Origin: Kosakonia sacchari
Lineage (GTDB): Bacteria; Pseudomonadota; Gammaproteobacteria; Enterobacterales; Enterobacteriaceae
Direction of reading: 5' to 3'
Assembly (NCBI GenBank): GCA_900109485.1
Contig: FOAY01000017.1
Span: forward strand, 1 to 64,000
DNA: 64,000 nt
A program made the position numbers and the translations under genes. The notes under the pieces are model-generated. The model worked only from the letters and a program-made list of their open reading frames with translations. It was not told the DNA's origin and searched no databases. Shown piece by piece: positions 14,178 to 23,894 of this stretch (positions are counted from its first letter, which is position 1; each line of letters begins with the position of its first letter).

Positions 14178-15338
14178 TTGAAACGCCGTTTGTTTGCTGC
14201 TTCTTTGCTGGCGATTTGCGTACATAACGCCCAGGCCGACGACTTACCTTTTGCCCCACAGCCGCCAGCTATTCAGGCTGGCTCCTGGGTATTGATGGAT
14301 TACACCACCGGGCAAATCTTAACTGCGGGCAACGAGCATCAGCAGCGTAATCCGGCGAGTTTGACCAAACTGATGACCGGCTATGTGGTGGATCGGGCAA
14401 TCGACAGCCATCGTATCAGCGCGGATGATGTGGTGACGGTAGGGAAGGATGCGTGGGCGAAAGGCAACCCGGTTTTTGACGGTTCATCGCTGATGTTCCT
14501 GAAGCCCGGCGATCGCCTGACCGTGCGCGATCTGAGCCGTGGTCTGATTGTCGATTCGGGTAACGATGCCTGCGTGGCGCTGGCCGATCATGTTGCAGGC
14601 GGTCAGCCGCAATTTGTCACCATGATGAATGATTATGTGCAGAAGCTGAATCTGCGCGACACTCACTTCGAAACTGTCCACGGGCTGGATGCGCCAGGGC
14701 AGCACAGTTCGGCCTACGATCTGGCGGTACTGTCCCGCGCCATCATTCACGGCGAGCCGGATTTCTACCACATGTACAGCGAAAAAAGCCTGACGTGGAA
14801 CGGCATCACCCAGCAAAACCGTAACGGGTTATTGTGGGATAAAACCCTCAACGTCGACGGGCTGAAAACCGGTCACACTTCAGGTGCAGGCTTCAACCTG
14901 ATTGCCTCCAGCGTTGACGGTCAGCGCCGCCTGATTGCGGTGATTATGGGCGCAGACAGCCCGAAAGGCCGGGAAGATCAGGCGCGCAAATTACTGCACT
15001 GGGGACAACAAAACTTCGATACCGTCGAAATTTTGCGTAACGGCAAAAAAGTCGGCAGCGAGCGCGTGTGGTACGGCGATAAAGAGCAGATTGCGGTGGG
15101 TACGGATCAGGATTACTGGCTGGTGCTACCAAAAACAGAAGTGCAGAACGTCAAGGCGAAGTATGTGCTGAGCAGTAAAGAGCTGAATGCGCCGCTGGCT
15201 GCACATCAGCAGGTGGGGGAGATTCAACTCTACGATCGCGACCAACTGATCGCTCACTGGCCGCTGGTCACGCTGGAAAGTGTCGGCAAAGGCGGCGTGT
15301 TCTCGCGTCTGAGCGACTGGCTGCATCATAAAGGTTAA
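14178..15338 (+). CDS. dacD: D-alanyl-D-alanine carboxypeptidase DacD (PBP6b)
   Basis: A low-molecular-weight penicillin-binding protein that trims the terminal D-Ala of peptidoglycan pentapeptides in the periplasm. Of its 386 residues the first 20 form a signal peptide (cleavage after AQA). The serine active-site motifs are SLTK (61-64), SGN (127-129) and KTG (230-232), followed by the PBP5 C-terminal domain and a terminal amphipathic helix (SRLSDWLHHK) for membrane attachment. The start codon is TTG, with an AGGA about 8 bases upstream; I recall the E. coli gene also using TTG. Confidence 0.94.
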   Translation: MKRRLFAASLLAICVHNAQADDLPFAPQPPAIQAGSWVLMDYTTGQILTAGNEHQQRNPASLTKLMTGYVVDRAIDSHRISADDVVTVGKDAWAKGNPVFDGSSLMFLKPGDRLTVRDLSRGLIVDSGNDACVALADHVAGGQPQFVTMMNDYVQKLNLRDTHFETVHGLDAPGQHSSAYDLAVLSRAIIHGEPDFYHMYSEKSLTWNGITQQNRNGLLWDKTLNVDGLKTGHTSGAGFNLIASSVDGQRRLIAVIMGADSPKGREDQARKLLHWGQQNFDTVEILRNGKKVGSERVWYGDKEQIAVGTDQDYWLVLPKTEVQNVKAKYVLSSKELNAPLAAHQQVGEIQLYDRDQLIAHWPLVTLESVGKGGVFSRLSDWLHHKG

Positions 15339-15422
15339 CGCGCGTGCGGGCAGAGTGGCGGTGATGCGAGTCTGCTCGCATAATTGATGACTCCGACATG
15401 CCAGGCGATCGTCGGAACGCTA

Positions 15423-15442
15423 TACTGTATAAACACACAGTA
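15423..15442 (+). promoter_or_regulatory. LexA (SOS) box of sbmC
   Basis: TACTGTATAAACACACAGTA contains CTGT-N8-ACAG and is a palindromic match to the LexA operator. It lies 18 bases before the sbmC start, overlapping the expected promoter, in line with the known SOS control of sbmC. Confidence 0.88.
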
Positions 15443-15459
15443 ACGCTAAGGGAGTCAAC

Positions 15460-15933
15460 ATGAGCTACAACGTGAAGCAACTGGAAAAACGTCGTATCGC
15501 CGGGTTCCATCTGGTCGGGCCCTGGGATGTGACGGTGAAGCAGGGTTTTAAACAGCTAATGATGTGGGTCGACAGCAATAAGATCGCACCGCTGGAGTGG
15601 GTGTGCGCCTATTACGATAACCCTGACGAAGTGCCGCCGGAAAAGCTGCGCGCTGACGTTGCTATCACCGTCGATGCTGGCTTTCAAATCCCGGCAAATA
15701 GCGAAGGGGTGATCCTCACCGACATTCCCGGCGGCCAGTACGCCGTGGCACAGGCGCGGGTGTACAACGAAGAGTTCGAAGCGTGCTGGGATCTCTTCTT
15801 TGATGAACTGCTTAGCGATCAATCCGTGCAAATTGCCGCGGGTCCCTGCTTTGAAGTCTACCTGAACGACGCACAGCAGGATGGTTATTGGGAAATCGAC
15901 ATGCATATCCCGGTTGAGTCGAAAAATCTGTAA
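15460..15933 (+). CDS. sbmC: DNA gyrase inhibitor SbmC (GyrI)
   Basis: A 157-residue GyrI-like/AraC effector-binding-fold protein that binds DNA gyrase, inhibits its supercoiling and protects against microcin B17 and other gyrase poisons. The sequence is collinear with the E. coli protein along its length ([22 protein letters not shown] at the start). AGGGAG is 6-11 bases upstream of the ATG. An SOS box lies in the promoter, so DNA damage should induce it. Confidence 0.94.
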   Translation: MSYNVKQLEKRRIAGFHLVGPWDVTVKQGFKQLMMWVDSNKIAPLEWVCAYYDNPDEVPPEKLRADVAITVDAGFQIPANSEGVILTDIPGGQYAVAQARVYNEEFEACWDLFFDELLSDQSVQIAAGPCFEVYLNDAQQDGYWEIDMHIPVESKNL

Positions 15934-15950
15934 GCGATAAAATAACCGGA

Positions 15951-15985
15951 AGAGGCAACAGGAAGCGCTGTCGCCTCTTTTTTTA
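15951..15985 (+). terminator. Terminator after sbmC
   Basis: AGAGGC (15951-15956) pairs with GCCTCT (15973-15978), extended inward by ACAG/CTGT, followed by a T-run. Confidence 0.8.
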
Positions 15986-16058
15986 TCGCAGAGGGTGCTA
16001 TCTGAGTCCGAAAAATCCTACAATTGCGCCTTTGTCGGTTCAATCGGGAGAAGCGACT

Positions 16059-17117
16059 GTGCGTCGCGACAAATCACTCAGTCCTTTCGAAATTCGTCTT
16101 TACCGCCATTATCGTGTCGTACACGGTGTGCGTATCGCGCTGGCTTTTATTCTGACCTTTTTGCTGATCCGTCTGCTGGAGGTACCAGAGGGAACCTGGC
16201 CACTGATCACGCTGGTGGTGTTGATGGGGCCGATCTCCTTTTGGGGAAACGTGGTTCCGCGCGCATTTGAGCGCATTGGCGGCACAATTTTGGGTGCGGC
16301 GCTGGGTCTGGTGGCATTAAAACTGGAGCTTCTCTCGCTGCCCGTGATGCTGCTGTGGTGCGCGGTGGCGATGTTTCTCTGTGGCTGGCTGGCGCTGGGC
16401 AAAAAGCCTTACCAGGCGCTGCTCATTGGCATTACGCTATCGGTGGTGGTGGGCGCGCCGCCAGGTGATATGCATACCGCGCTGTGGCGCAGCGGCGATG
16501 TGATTATCGGTTCGCTGCTGGCGATGCTGTTTACCGGGATCTGGCCGCAGCGGGCTTTTTTGCACTGGCGTATTCAGATGGCCAACTACGTTACCGCCTT
16601 CAACCGCGTTTATCAGGCGGGTTTCTCCCGTAACCTGGTTGAACGGCCGCGGCTGGAAAAACATCTGCAAAAAATCCTCAACGACGTGGTGAAGATGCGC
16701 GGACTGATCACGCCCGCCTGCAAAGAGACGCATCTGCAAAAGGCGATTTTCGAAGCCATCCAGACCGTCAGCCGCAATATGGTCTGCATGCTGGAGCTGC
16801 AAATCAATGCTCACTGGAGCTCACGTACCAGCCATTTTGTGATGATCAACGCACGTACGCTGCAGGATACGCAGCAGATGACTCAGCAAACGCTGCTGAC
16901 CATTGCGCATGCGCTGTACGAAGGCAATCCGCAGCCGATTCTGGCCAACACGGAAAAGCTCAGTGAGATTGTGGCGGAATTGCGCCAGTTGAGCCGTGAG
17001 CATAAAGGCGATGCGCTGGCTGAAACCTCGATTCACGGTTACGTCTGGCTAAGCATGGAGCTGGCCCGCCAACTGGAACTGCTGTCACATTTGATCTGCC
17101 GGGCGTTGCGCAAATAA
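16059..17117 (+). CDS. yeeA: FUSC-family inner membrane protein YeeA
   Basis: An inner membrane protein of the FUSC/aromatic acid exporter-like family. Several N-terminal membrane segments (about residues 18-150) are followed by a cytoplasmic helical domain. It matches E. coli YeeA over its length; the transported substrate is not established. I choose the GTG at 16059 because it gives 352 residues like E. coli (VRRDKSLSPFEIR...), with GGGAG 9 bases upstream. An in-frame TTG at 16032 would add nine residues. Confidence 0.85.
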   Translation: MRRDKSLSPFEIRLYRHYRVVHGVRIALAFILTFLLIRLLEVPEGTWPLITLVVLMGPISFWGNVVPRAFERIGGTILGAALGLVALKLELLSLPVMLLWCAVAMFLCGWLALGKKPYQALLIGITLSVVVGAPPGDMHTALWRSGDVIIGSLLAMLFTGIWPQRAFLHWRIQMANYVTAFNRVYQAGFSRNLVERPRLEKHLQKILNDVVKMRGLITPACKETHLQKAIFEAIQTVSRNMVCMLELQINAHWSSRTSHFVMINARTLQDTQQMTQQTLLTIAHALYEGNPQPILANTEKLSEIVAELRQLSREHKGDALAETSIHGYVWLSMELARQLELLSHLICRALRK

Positions 17118-17283
17118 CGGCCAGATAACCCGATGCCGTTGTTGGGTTGTTTCGATTCAGCTACATTTGCGGTTATGATAGCCGACAGGAAAAACCATTG
17201 TCTTATGCGACCACATTGGGTAGGTTTGCCTCTAAGGTGGTTGCTTTAACGAATCCGAGTCTCACATTATCAGGGGTGTAAAA

Positions 17284-17619
17284 ATGGAAACAAGTAAGCC
17301 TTCATTCCAGGATGTTCTGGAGTTTGTGCGTCTGTTCCGCCGCAAAAATAAATTGCAGCGTGAAATCCAGGACGTGGAGAAGAAGATCCGTGATAACCAG
17401 AAGCGCGTGCTGCTGCTGGACAACCTGAGCGACTACATTAAACCGGGTATGAGCGTAGAAGCGATCCAGGGCATTATCGCCAGCATGAAGACCGACTACG
17501 AAGATCGCGTGGATGATTACATCATCAAAAATGCTGAACTGTCGAAAGAGCGCCGCGAAATCTCCAAAAAACTCAAAACCATGGGCGAACTGAAGCCGAT
17601 TGAGCCAAAAGTGGAATAA
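17284..17619 (+). CDS. yeeX: DUF496/UPF0265 family protein YeeX
   Basis: A small 111-residue, highly charged and probably coiled-coil protein, nearly identical to E. coli YeeX through most of its length ([20 protein letters not shown] at the start). No function is firmly known. The C-terminus differs slightly (LKPIEPKVE). GGGGTGT lies upstream of the ATG. It is the last core gene before the cobalamin region. Confidence 0.92.
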   Translation: METSKPSFQDVLEFVRLFRRKNKLQREIQDVEKKIRDNQKRVLLLDNLSDYIKPGMSVEAIQGIIASMKTDYEDRVDDYIIKNAELSKERREISKKLKTMGELKPIEPKVE

Positions 17620-17633
17620 CGCCTCCAGCGAGC

Positions 17634-17655
17634 GGTGAGAGGTGCGCCTCTCACC
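17634..17655. terminator. Strong hairpin between convergent yeeX and pduX
   Basis: GGTGAGAGG (17634-17642), TGCG loop, CCTCTCACC (17647-17655), a perfect 9-bp stem without a T-run. It overlaps the pduX stop codon and may act as an RNA 3'-end stabiliser rather than an intrinsic terminator. Confidence 0.5.
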
Positions 17656-18517
17656 CTTCCAGCACGCCTCCCGCCACCATTTTCAGCAGATAGTTTTGCG
17701 GCCAGTGCGCCGTCAACCCGGTTTCTTTCAACTCCCGACGAACGCTTTCCACATCATGGCGCTGGCCATCAAGCAGCAACCCAACCACACTCCCGCTGTG
17801 GGCAACATTCAGTCCATACAGATCGCAACGCTCCACCAGCTCGAGCAGGGCGGGAAACGCCGGTTTCGGTAGCAGCGCCTGGCTGGCAATCGCGCTTAAC
17901 GTCGCGGCTTCTCCCAGCCGCGCGGCATCATTTTCCACACAGGCCTGCTGCAACAGGCGCCATGCATTATCCAGCGTAGGGGCATTTTCCAGCAGCGCCT
18001 GCTGGCGTGGCAGACGATGATAAGCGGCAGTGGTCAGGGTTAGCGGGCTTTCAAGCAGCAGCACGTCACACTCCGGCAAACCGCCGCAGGTAATTTGCGT
18101 TTCAGCGCTATTGTGATCGAACAGGGTCAGGCGCGAAAAGATCGTGCTGTCGGTCGGCTCCAGCGCTACGCACAGTTGCGCCAGCGTTTTCTCATCCAGC
18201 GGTTGCTCAAGATGACGGGCCGTTGCCACGGCGGCGGCGGCAATATCCGCAGTGCTGCTGGCCATGCCTTTGGCCAGGGGAATGGTAGAGTGACACTCGA
18301 TGCGCAATGTGTGCGTCAGTGTGGCAGGTAGCTGCCAGTGCGCCAGCAGCTGGTTAACCATACGACGCACCAGCGGCCGTTCATCCAGGCGAGGTTTGCC
18401 GTGGGTGACTTCGACACTGCTGTACCAGTCCACCGGACAGGAGACCAGTTTTTCACCTCCCAGGATCCAGCCCTGGATTATTTCACCGCACGATGCGGGA
18501 CAGTGCGCCAACGCCAC
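17651..18517 (-). CDS. pduX: L-threonine kinase PduX
   Basis: A GHMP-superfamily kinase that makes L-threonine-O-3-phosphate, which CobD decarboxylates to the aminopropanol phosphate linker of cobalamin. The 288 residues align with Salmonella PduX. The GHMP ATP-binding loop PLAKGMASSTADIAA lies at about residues 80-94, and HSGSVVGLLLD is near the C-terminus. The start is GTG at 18517 with GGGAG about 8 bases upstream. In Salmonella the gene ends the pdu operon; here no pdu genes are seen and it is divergent from the cob operon. It is therefore placed for cobalamin synthesis. Confidence 0.93.
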   Translation of the reverse strand: MALAHCPASCGEIIQGWILGGEKLVSCPVDWYSSVEVTHGKPRLDERPLVRRMVNQLLAHWQLPATLTHTLRIECHSTIPLAKGMASSTADIAAAAVATARHLEQPLDEKTLAQLCVALEPTDSTIFSRLTLFDHNSAETQITCGGLPECDVLLLESPLTLTTAAYHRLPRQQALLENAPTLDNAWRLLQQACVENDAARLGEAATLSAIASQALLPKPAFPALLELVERCDLYGLNVAHSGSVVGLLLDGQRHDVESVRRELKETGLTAHWPQNYLLKMVAGGVLEG

Positions 18518-18919
18518 GCTGTAACTCCCTTCACAATCAAAGCCCGGATAGTGTCACTTCGACCCGGCGAACGCCAGAATTTCGCGCAATTTAGATTTCT
18601 CACAGACCCGCTATTTCCGCAATGTTTTTCGCCAGACCTGTCAACTGACGCCGCAGGCATTTCGTCTGCAAAATAATGCAAATATTGCGGGCGACTAAAT
18701 TACCGTTAGCAATATTTTGTTATTCCGGATGGGCTTGAGAACTCTCTGATGCCTTAATATGCCGGGAGTTGATGAAAAGGGTGAGCAATAAATTGTCATA
18801 GCGCAACAAATTATTATTTGCTCAAAGATAAACTGAACCCGTTTTTATTTCCCTGCTGCGATATAGTGCGCTCAGGGAAAAATCAGGGTGATAATGACGC
18901 GCCGTGATTAAAAATCTAT
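18518..18919. other. Intergenic control region between pduX and the cobalamin operon
   Basis: About 400 non-coding bases, AT-rich in the middle. It must hold the divergent promoters. A -10-like TATAGT occurs about 60 bases before the riboswitch, without a good -35, which would fit an activator-dependent promoter. I see no convincing PocR, CRP or FNR site and no gene. Confidence 0.5.
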
Positions 18920-19072
18920 CAGGTTTGCCGCAAATCTATTTTGCGGCTGGGAAGGGGGTGTAAATCCCCCGCAGCCCCCGCTGCTGTAATGCTGACGACC
19001 CCGTAATCGCCACTGATCGTAAGATCGGGAAGGACGGGCGAGGATGACGCTAAGCCAGAAGACCGGCCTGAT
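18920..19072 (+). promoter_or_regulatory. Cobalamin (adenosylcobalamin) riboswitch
   Basis: The leader contains the conserved elements of the cobalamin riboswitch. GGGAA is followed by a GGGGGTG/AATCCCCC hairpin, then GCAGCCCCCGCTGCTGTAAT and GCTGACGACC. The 3' B12 box AGCCAGAAGACCGGCC lies at about 19053-19068. It lies about 115 bases upstream of cbiA and should shut off the whole cbi-cob operon when adenosylcobalamin is abundant. Confidence 0.93.
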
Positions 19073-19160
19073 GGACATTATCAACAACTTCGGTGGGAAG
19101 TGGGTTGCTCAGTCGCGTACGGTCGAAAGACCGGGTCAACTCGCGTCCTGGCTCCGTTCT

Positions 19161-19185
19161 TCCTGCCCGCTACGGGGTTACAGGA
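19161..19185 (+). promoter_or_regulatory. Hairpin masking the cbiA ribosome binding site
   Basis: TCCTG (19161-19165) can pair with CAGGA (19181-19185), with CCC/GGG pairing inside. The right arm is the AGGA just before the cbiA ATG (19186). This looks like the translational expression platform of the riboswitch. A GAAA-capped hairpin CGGTC/GACCG upstream (about 19120-19133) may be part of the switch. Confidence 0.6.
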
Positions 19186-20565
19186 ATGTCAGACAGACGC
19201 AGCGCCTTTATCCTTGCCGGAACCGGCAGCGGCTGTGGGAAAACCACCGTCACGCTCGGGCTGCTCACTGTGCTGCAACGTCGCGGTTTACGCGTGCAAC
19301 CCTTCAAAGTCGGGCCGGACTACCTCGACACCGCCTGGCACAGCGCCGTTACCGGCGTGGCTTCCCGTAATCTCGACAGCTTTATGCTGCCGCCGCCTGT
19401 GTTAAATGCGCTGTTTCGCCAACATTTCACCGCCGCCGATGTCGCCGTTATTGAGGGCGTGATGGGGCTTTACGATGGCTACGGCACCGACCCCAACTAT
19501 TGCAGCAGCGCGGCGCTGGCAAAACAGCTTGCACTTCCGGTGATCCTGCTGGTTGATGGCAAAGCCGTATCCACCTCAATTGCCGCCACGGTGATGGGGT
19601 TTCAGCACTTTGACCCGCAATTGCGCATTGCCGGAGCGATCGTCAACCGGGTAAACAGCGACAGCCATTTTCAACTGCTGAAACACGCCATTGAGCATTA
19701 CTGCGACTTGCCGGTGCTGGGATATGTTCCCGTGGCTCCCGGCGTGGCGCTGCCGGAACGTCATCTTGGTCTGGTCACTGCTCGCGAGTCGGTCGTTAAC
19801 GCACAGCCATGGCAGGAGTTTGCCGCACGCCTGGAACAGACCCTCGATATTGACCGCTTACTCGCCCTGAGCCAGGTCACCGCGCTGCCGCAGGGGGCGC
19901 TTCCTGCCATGCCCGCGCCAGAGGCGGGCGCAGGGCTGACGCTGGCGCTGGCCGACGACGAAGCCTTCAACTTTTACTACGCCGATAATCTGCAACTGCT
20001 TGAACATGCCGGTGTGCGCATCGTGCGTTTTAGCCCGCTGCATGACCATGAGTTGCCCGCATGCCAGATGCTGTGGCTGGGTGGCGGCTATCCGGAGCTG
20101 CACGCGCGCGCGCTGTCGGCAAACCAGCCAATGCGCGATGCCATTCTCGCTGCGCACCGGCGTGGCGTGGCGATCTATGCCGAGTGCGGCGGTCTGATGT
20201 ATCTCGGCGATACGCTGGTGGATGCCGCAGGTGATGAGTGGCCGATGGTCGGCGCCATCCCCGGTCACAGCCGGATGGGCAGCAAGCTCACCCGCTTTGG
20301 TTACTGCGAAGCCCGCGCAACGCAGCAGACATTGCTTGCTGGCGAAGGGGAAACCCTGCGCGGCCACGAGTTTCACTATTCCGATTTCACCCCGCGCGTC
20401 GATGCCGTGCTGGCGTGCCATAAAACGCGCGATGGCGAAGTGCTGAAGCGCTGGCAGGGCGGCTGGCAGGTGGGCAACACTTTTGCCAGCTATTTACATC
20501 TGCATTTCGCCCAGCGTCCAGCGATGCTGGAGCACTGGTTTGCCGCCGCAAGGAGGGCGTCATGA
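19186..20565 (+). CDS. cbiA: Cobyrinic acid a,c-diamide synthase CbiA
   Basis: CbiA amidates the a and c side chains of cobyrinic acid with glutamine and ATP. From the ATG at 19186 it has 459 residues. The N-terminal dethiobiotin synthetase-like P-loop is AGTGSGCGKTT (11-21), and a C-terminal class I glutaminase domain has its Cys in YAECGGLMYLG and His in HLHF. I prefer this ATG to the longer frame from 19093, which runs through the riboswitch platform. First gene of the operon, overlapping cbiB by ATGA. Confidence 0.96.
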   Translation: MSDRRSAFILAGTGSGCGKTTVTLGLLTVLQRRGLRVQPFKVGPDYLDTAWHSAVTGVASRNLDSFMLPPPVLNALFRQHFTAADVAVIEGVMGLYDGYGTDPNYCSSAALAKQLALPVILLVDGKAVSTSIAATVMGFQHFDPQLRIAGAIVNRVNSDSHFQLLKHAIEHYCDLPVLGYVPVAPGVALPERHLGLVTARESVVNAQPWQEFAARLEQTLDIDRLLALSQVTALPQGALPAMPAPEAGAGLTLALADDEAFNFYYADNLQLLEHAGVRIVRFSPLHDHELPACQMLWLGGGYPELHARALSANQPMRDAILAAHRRGVAIYAECGGLMYLGDTLVDAAGDEWPMVGAIPGHSRMGSKLTRFGYCEARATQQTLLAGEGETLRGHEFHYSDFTPRVDAVLACHKTRDGEVLKRWQGGWQVGNTFASYLHLHFAQRPAMLEHWFAAARRAS

Positions 20566-21518
20566 CGCTGCTGGCCTGGTGTGTCGCATTTCTGCTCGAT
20601 CGCTTCCTTGGCGACCCGCCGCACTGGCCGCATCCGGTGCGCTGGATCGGCGCGCTGATTAACCTCGTGCAAAGCGCCGTCCGGCGAGTGTGCCGCAGCG
20701 ATACCGCGCTGCGCATCGGTGGCGGCGTGATGTGGCTGCTGGTGGTGGGTATCACCTGGAGCGTTGCCTGGGGCGTGCTCGCACTGGCGCAGGCAATCCA
20801 CCCGTGGTTCGGCTGGTGCGTGGAGGTATGGATGATTTACACCCTGCTTGCCACGCGTTGTCTTGCGGATATGGCACAGGAAGTGGAGCAGGCGCTGCAC
20901 GTCGGTTCGCTTGCTGAAAGCCGCGAAAAGCTGTCGTGGATTGTCGGTCGCGATACCGCGCAGCTCCAGCCGCCGCAAATCACCCGCGCGGTCGTGGAGA
21001 CCGTCGCGGAAAACACCGTCGATGGCGTTATCGCGCCGCTGTTCTTTTTACTGCTCGGCGGCGCGCCGCTGGCAATGGCCTACAAAGCGGTCAATACCCT
21101 GGATTCGATGGTGGGCTACAAGCATGAAAAATACCGCGCGATCGGCATGGTCAGCGCGCGGTTGGATGATGTCGCCAACTTTATCCCGGCGCGTCTGAGC
21201 TGGCTGTTACTCAGTATGGCAGCATGGCTCGCAGGTCATCACGCGGGCAATGCGCTGCGTATCGGTTTTCGCGATCGGCGCAACCACAGCAGCCCCAACT
21301 GCGCCTGGCCGGAAGGCACCGTGGCCGGGGCGCTTGGCGTGCGGCTTGGCGGGCCAAATGACTACTTCGGCCAGCGGGTCGAAAAACCGTGGATTGGCGA
21401 TGAGCTCCGCGCCATTACGCCGGATGACATTCCGCGCACCATTCGCATGATGTGGCTTGCCGCCACGCTGGCGCTGGCGCTGTTTGCGCTGATACACCTT
21501 GCCCTCGCGGGCGCATAA
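20562..21518 (+). CDS. cbiB: Adenosylcobinamide-phosphate synthase CbiB
   Basis: A 318-residue integral membrane enzyme that joins aminopropanol phosphate (from PduX and CobD) to adenosylcobyric acid. Start MTLLAWCVAFLLDRFLGDPPHWPHPVRWIG is typical, with the conserved DPPHWPHPVR, and VETVAENTVDGVIAPLFF and YRRxNHSSPNCAWPEG-like motifs follow. Several membrane segments are visible. It starts on the cbiA stop codon (ATGA). Confidence 0.96.
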   Translation: MTLLAWCVAFLLDRFLGDPPHWPHPVRWIGALINLVQSAVRRVCRSDTALRIGGGVMWLLVVGITWSVAWGVLALAQAIHPWFGWCVEVWMIYTLLATRCLADMAQEVEQALHVGSLAESREKLSWIVGRDTAQLQPPQITRAVVETVAENTVDGVIAPLFFLLLGGAPLAMAYKAVNTLDSMVGYKHEKYRAIGMVSARLDDVANFIPARLSWLLLSMAAWLAGHHAGNALRIGFRDRRNHSSPNCAWPEGTVAGALGVRLGGPNDYFGQRVEKPWIGDELRAITPDDIPRTIRMMWLAATLALALFALIHLALAGA

Positions 21519-21529
21519 GGATGAAGACG

Positions 21530-22162
21530 ATGGATTATTTGCAGCAACCGCAGGCTATTGAAGCCAAAAGTTTTGTCATTATCGGCGAGATTATCCAGCA
21601 AACCCGCCCCGATTTTCGTTTTGCCAGCCCGTTGCATGAGGCGGTAATCAAACGGGTCATCCACACCACCGCTGACTTCGACTGGCTCGATATTTTGTGG
21701 TTTTCCAGTGATGCGCTGCAACGCCTGTGCGGGGCGATAACGCAAGGCTGCACCCTTTATACCGACACCACGATGGCGCTTGCCGGCATTAATAAGCGGC
21801 TGCTGGCGGAGTTTGGCGGCGAAGTGCGTTGCTACATCTCCGATCCACGCGTAGTACGTAAAGCCAAAGAGGAGGGGATCACCCGTTCGATGGCGGCGGT
21901 CGATCTGGCGCTGACGGAAGCAGAAGAGAAAATCTTTGTTTTCGGCAATGCGCCCACGGCTTTGTTCCGCCTGCTGGAACATAAGGTGCCCGTCAGCGGC
22001 GTGGTCGGCGTGCCGGTCGGTTTTGTTGGCGCTGCGGAATCGAAAGCAGCGCTGGTAGAGAGCGGTTTGCCCGCCATTGCCGCGCAGGGTCGCAAGGGCG
22101 GCAGTAATGTGGCGGCGGCAATTATTAATGCGCTGCTCTATCACTTGCAGGCGGCGCAATGA
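21530..22162 (+). CDS. cbiC: Cobalt-precorrin-8 methylmutase CbiC
   Basis: CbiC moves a methyl group from C11 to C12 to give cobyrinic acid. From the ATG at 21530 ([15 protein letters not shown]) it has 210 residues, as in Salmonella, with AGGA at 21518-21521 upstream. Conserved segments are [15 protein letters not shown] with the catalytic His, [11 protein letters not shown], and [15 protein letters not shown]. The upstream in-frame ATG at 21521 would overlap that ribosome binding site. Confidence 0.95.
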   Translation: MDYLQQPQAIEAKSFVIIGEIIQQTRPDFRFASPLHEAVIKRVIHTTADFDWLDILWFSSDALQRLCGAITQGCTLYTDTTMALAGINKRLLAEFGGEVRCYISDPRVVRKAKEEGITRSMAAVDLALTEAEEKIFVFGNAPTALFRLLEHKVPVSGVVGVPVGFVGAAESKAALVESGLPAIAAQGRKGGSNVAAAIINALLYHLQAAQ

Positions 22163-23295
22163 GCCAGACCTTCGACGATCTGGTGTGGCACAACGGTAAA
22201 GCGCTTCGCAAAGGCTATACCACCGGTTCCTGCGCCACCGCAGCGGCAAAAGTCGCCGCGTTGATGGTGCTGCGCCAGCACATTATTCATCAGGTCTCGA
22301 TTGTTACTCCCTCCGGCGTCACCCTGCATTTGAATGTGGAATCGCCGCACATTGAAGGCCAGCAGGCGATTGCCGCCATTCGCAAAGACGGCGGCGACGA
22401 TGTGGATGCCACCCACGGCATGCTGATCTTTGCCCGCGTCACGCTCACCGATGATGAGCAGATTGTTCTGCGCGGCGGTGAAGGCGTGGGTACCGTCACC
22501 CGCAAAGGTATTGGCCTGGCGGTGGGGGAAGCGGCTATCAACCGCACGCCGCGTCAGACCATCGAAGCCGCCGTGCGCGAAGTGATTGGCCCCACGCGCG
22601 GCGCGCAGGTGGAAATTTTTGCCCCGGAAGGCGAAGAGCGGGCGAAGAAAACCTACAACGGCCGGCTCGGCATTCTCGGCGGTATTTCGATCATTGGTAC
22701 CACCGGTATCGTGACGCCGATGTCGGAAGAGAGCTGGAAACGCTCGCTGTCGCTGGAACTGGAACTGAAGCGCGCGGGCGGAATGGAACGGGTGATCCTC
22801 GTCCCGGGCAACCACGGCGAGCGCTTCGTGCGTGAGCAGCTTGGCGTCCCCGGCGAACGGGTAGTGACGATGAGCAACTTCGTTGGCTACATGATTGAAG
22901 AGGCGGTGCGTCTGGGCTACCGGCAGATCGTACTGGTTGGCCATCCCGGCAAGTTGGTGAAAATCGCCGCCGGTATTTTTCATACCCACAGCCATATCGC
23001 GGATGCGCGAATGGAGACGCTGGTCGCACACCTGGCGCTGCTCGGCGCGCCGCATGATTTGCTGCTGAAAGTCAGCGACTGCGACACCACCGAAGCGGCA
23101 ATGGAGTACATCGATGCTGCCGGGTTCAGCCATCTTTACACGCATCTGGCGCAGCGGATCTGCCTGCGTATCGCGCAGATGCTACGTTTCACGCAAAACC
23201 CGCCGCAGTGTGATGCGGTGCTGTTCTCTTTTGATAACAAAGTGCTGGGCGCGAATCGCCCGGTTGAAGAGATTGCCGGAGATCTGAAATGTTGA
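22159..23295 (+). CDS. cbiD: Cobalt-precorrin-5B C1-methyltransferase CbiD
   Basis: CbiD methylates C1 during ring contraction in the anaerobic pathway; it is not related to the other corrin methyltransferases. The 378 residues include [17 protein letters not shown] at the start, [24 protein letters not shown] and [20 protein letters not shown]. It overlaps cbiC by four bases and cbiE by seven. Confidence 0.96.
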   Translation: MSQTFDDLVWHNGKALRKGYTTGSCATAAAKVAALMVLRQHIIHQVSIVTPSGVTLHLNVESPHIEGQQAIAAIRKDGGDDVDATHGMLIFARVTLTDDEQIVLRGGEGVGTVTRKGIGLAVGEAAINRTPRQTIEAAVREVIGPTRGAQVEIFAPEGEERAKKTYNGRLGILGGISIIGTTGIVTPMSEESWKRSLSLELELKRAGGMERVILVPGNHGERFVREQLGVPGERVVTMSNFVGYMIEEAVRLGYRQIVLVGHPGKLVKIAAGIFHTHSHIADARMETLVAHLALLGAPHDLLLKVSDCDTTEAAMEYIDAAGFSHLYTHLAQRICLRIAQMLRFTQNPPQCDAVLFSFDNKVLGANRPVEEIAGDLKC

Positions 23296-23894
23296 CCATT
23301 GCCGGTATGGGGCCGGGTAATCTCGCGCTGATGACGCCGCAGGCGCTGGAGGCCGTGGCGCAGGCCGACGTGCTGGTCGGCGGCAAACGCCACCTGGCGC
23401 AGTTTGCCGATTTTCGCGGTGAAGTTCGCGTACTGGATGCCGACATCCCCGGCCTGCTGGCGTGGCTTGAGCAGCAACAGCAGCGGCGCGTGGTGGTGCT
23501 GGCTTCCGGCGATCCGCTGTTTTACGGCATCGGCACCCGGCTGGTGGCGCATTTCGGTATCGGGCAGTTGCGCATTATTCCCGGTATCAGCGCCGTGCAA
23601 TATCTCTGCGCACGCACGGGCATCGATATGAATGACATCTGGCTCACCAGCAGCCACGGGCGGGCCGTGGATTTCGACGCGCTGGCCCGCGCGCGCAAAG
23701 TGGCGATGGTCACTGACGCAAAGTGCGGGCCAAAAGCGATTGCGGAGGCATTGTTAGCGCGCGGCGCAGAAAAGTGCTGGCTGGTGATCGGTGAAAACTT
23801 AGGGCTGGACGATGAGCGTATCCACCGGCTGCGTCCGGCGGAAGTCCAGGCCGAATATGCGATGAATGTGGTGGTGATCCTCAATGAAAGATGA
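23289..23894 (+). CDS. cbiE: Cobalt-precorrin-7 (C5)-methyltransferase CbiE
   Basis: A SAM-dependent tetrapyrrole methylase acting on C5. At 201 residues it has the GMGPGN start motif (residues 6-11), [11 protein letters not shown] and [11 protein letters not shown], all typical of the corrin methylase fold. CbiE and CbiT are separate here; in aerobic organisms they are fused as CobL. It overlaps cbiT by 11 bases. Confidence 0.95.
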   Translation: MLTIAGMGPGNLALMTPQALEAVAQADVLVGGKRHLAQFADFRGEVRVLDADIPGLLAWLEQQQQRRVVVLASGDPLFYGIGTRLVAHFGIGQLRIIPGISAVQYLCARTGIDMNDIWLTSSHGRAVDFDALARARKVAMVTDAKCGPKAIAEALLARGAEKCWLVIGENLGLDDERIHRLRPAEVQAEYAMNVVVILNER

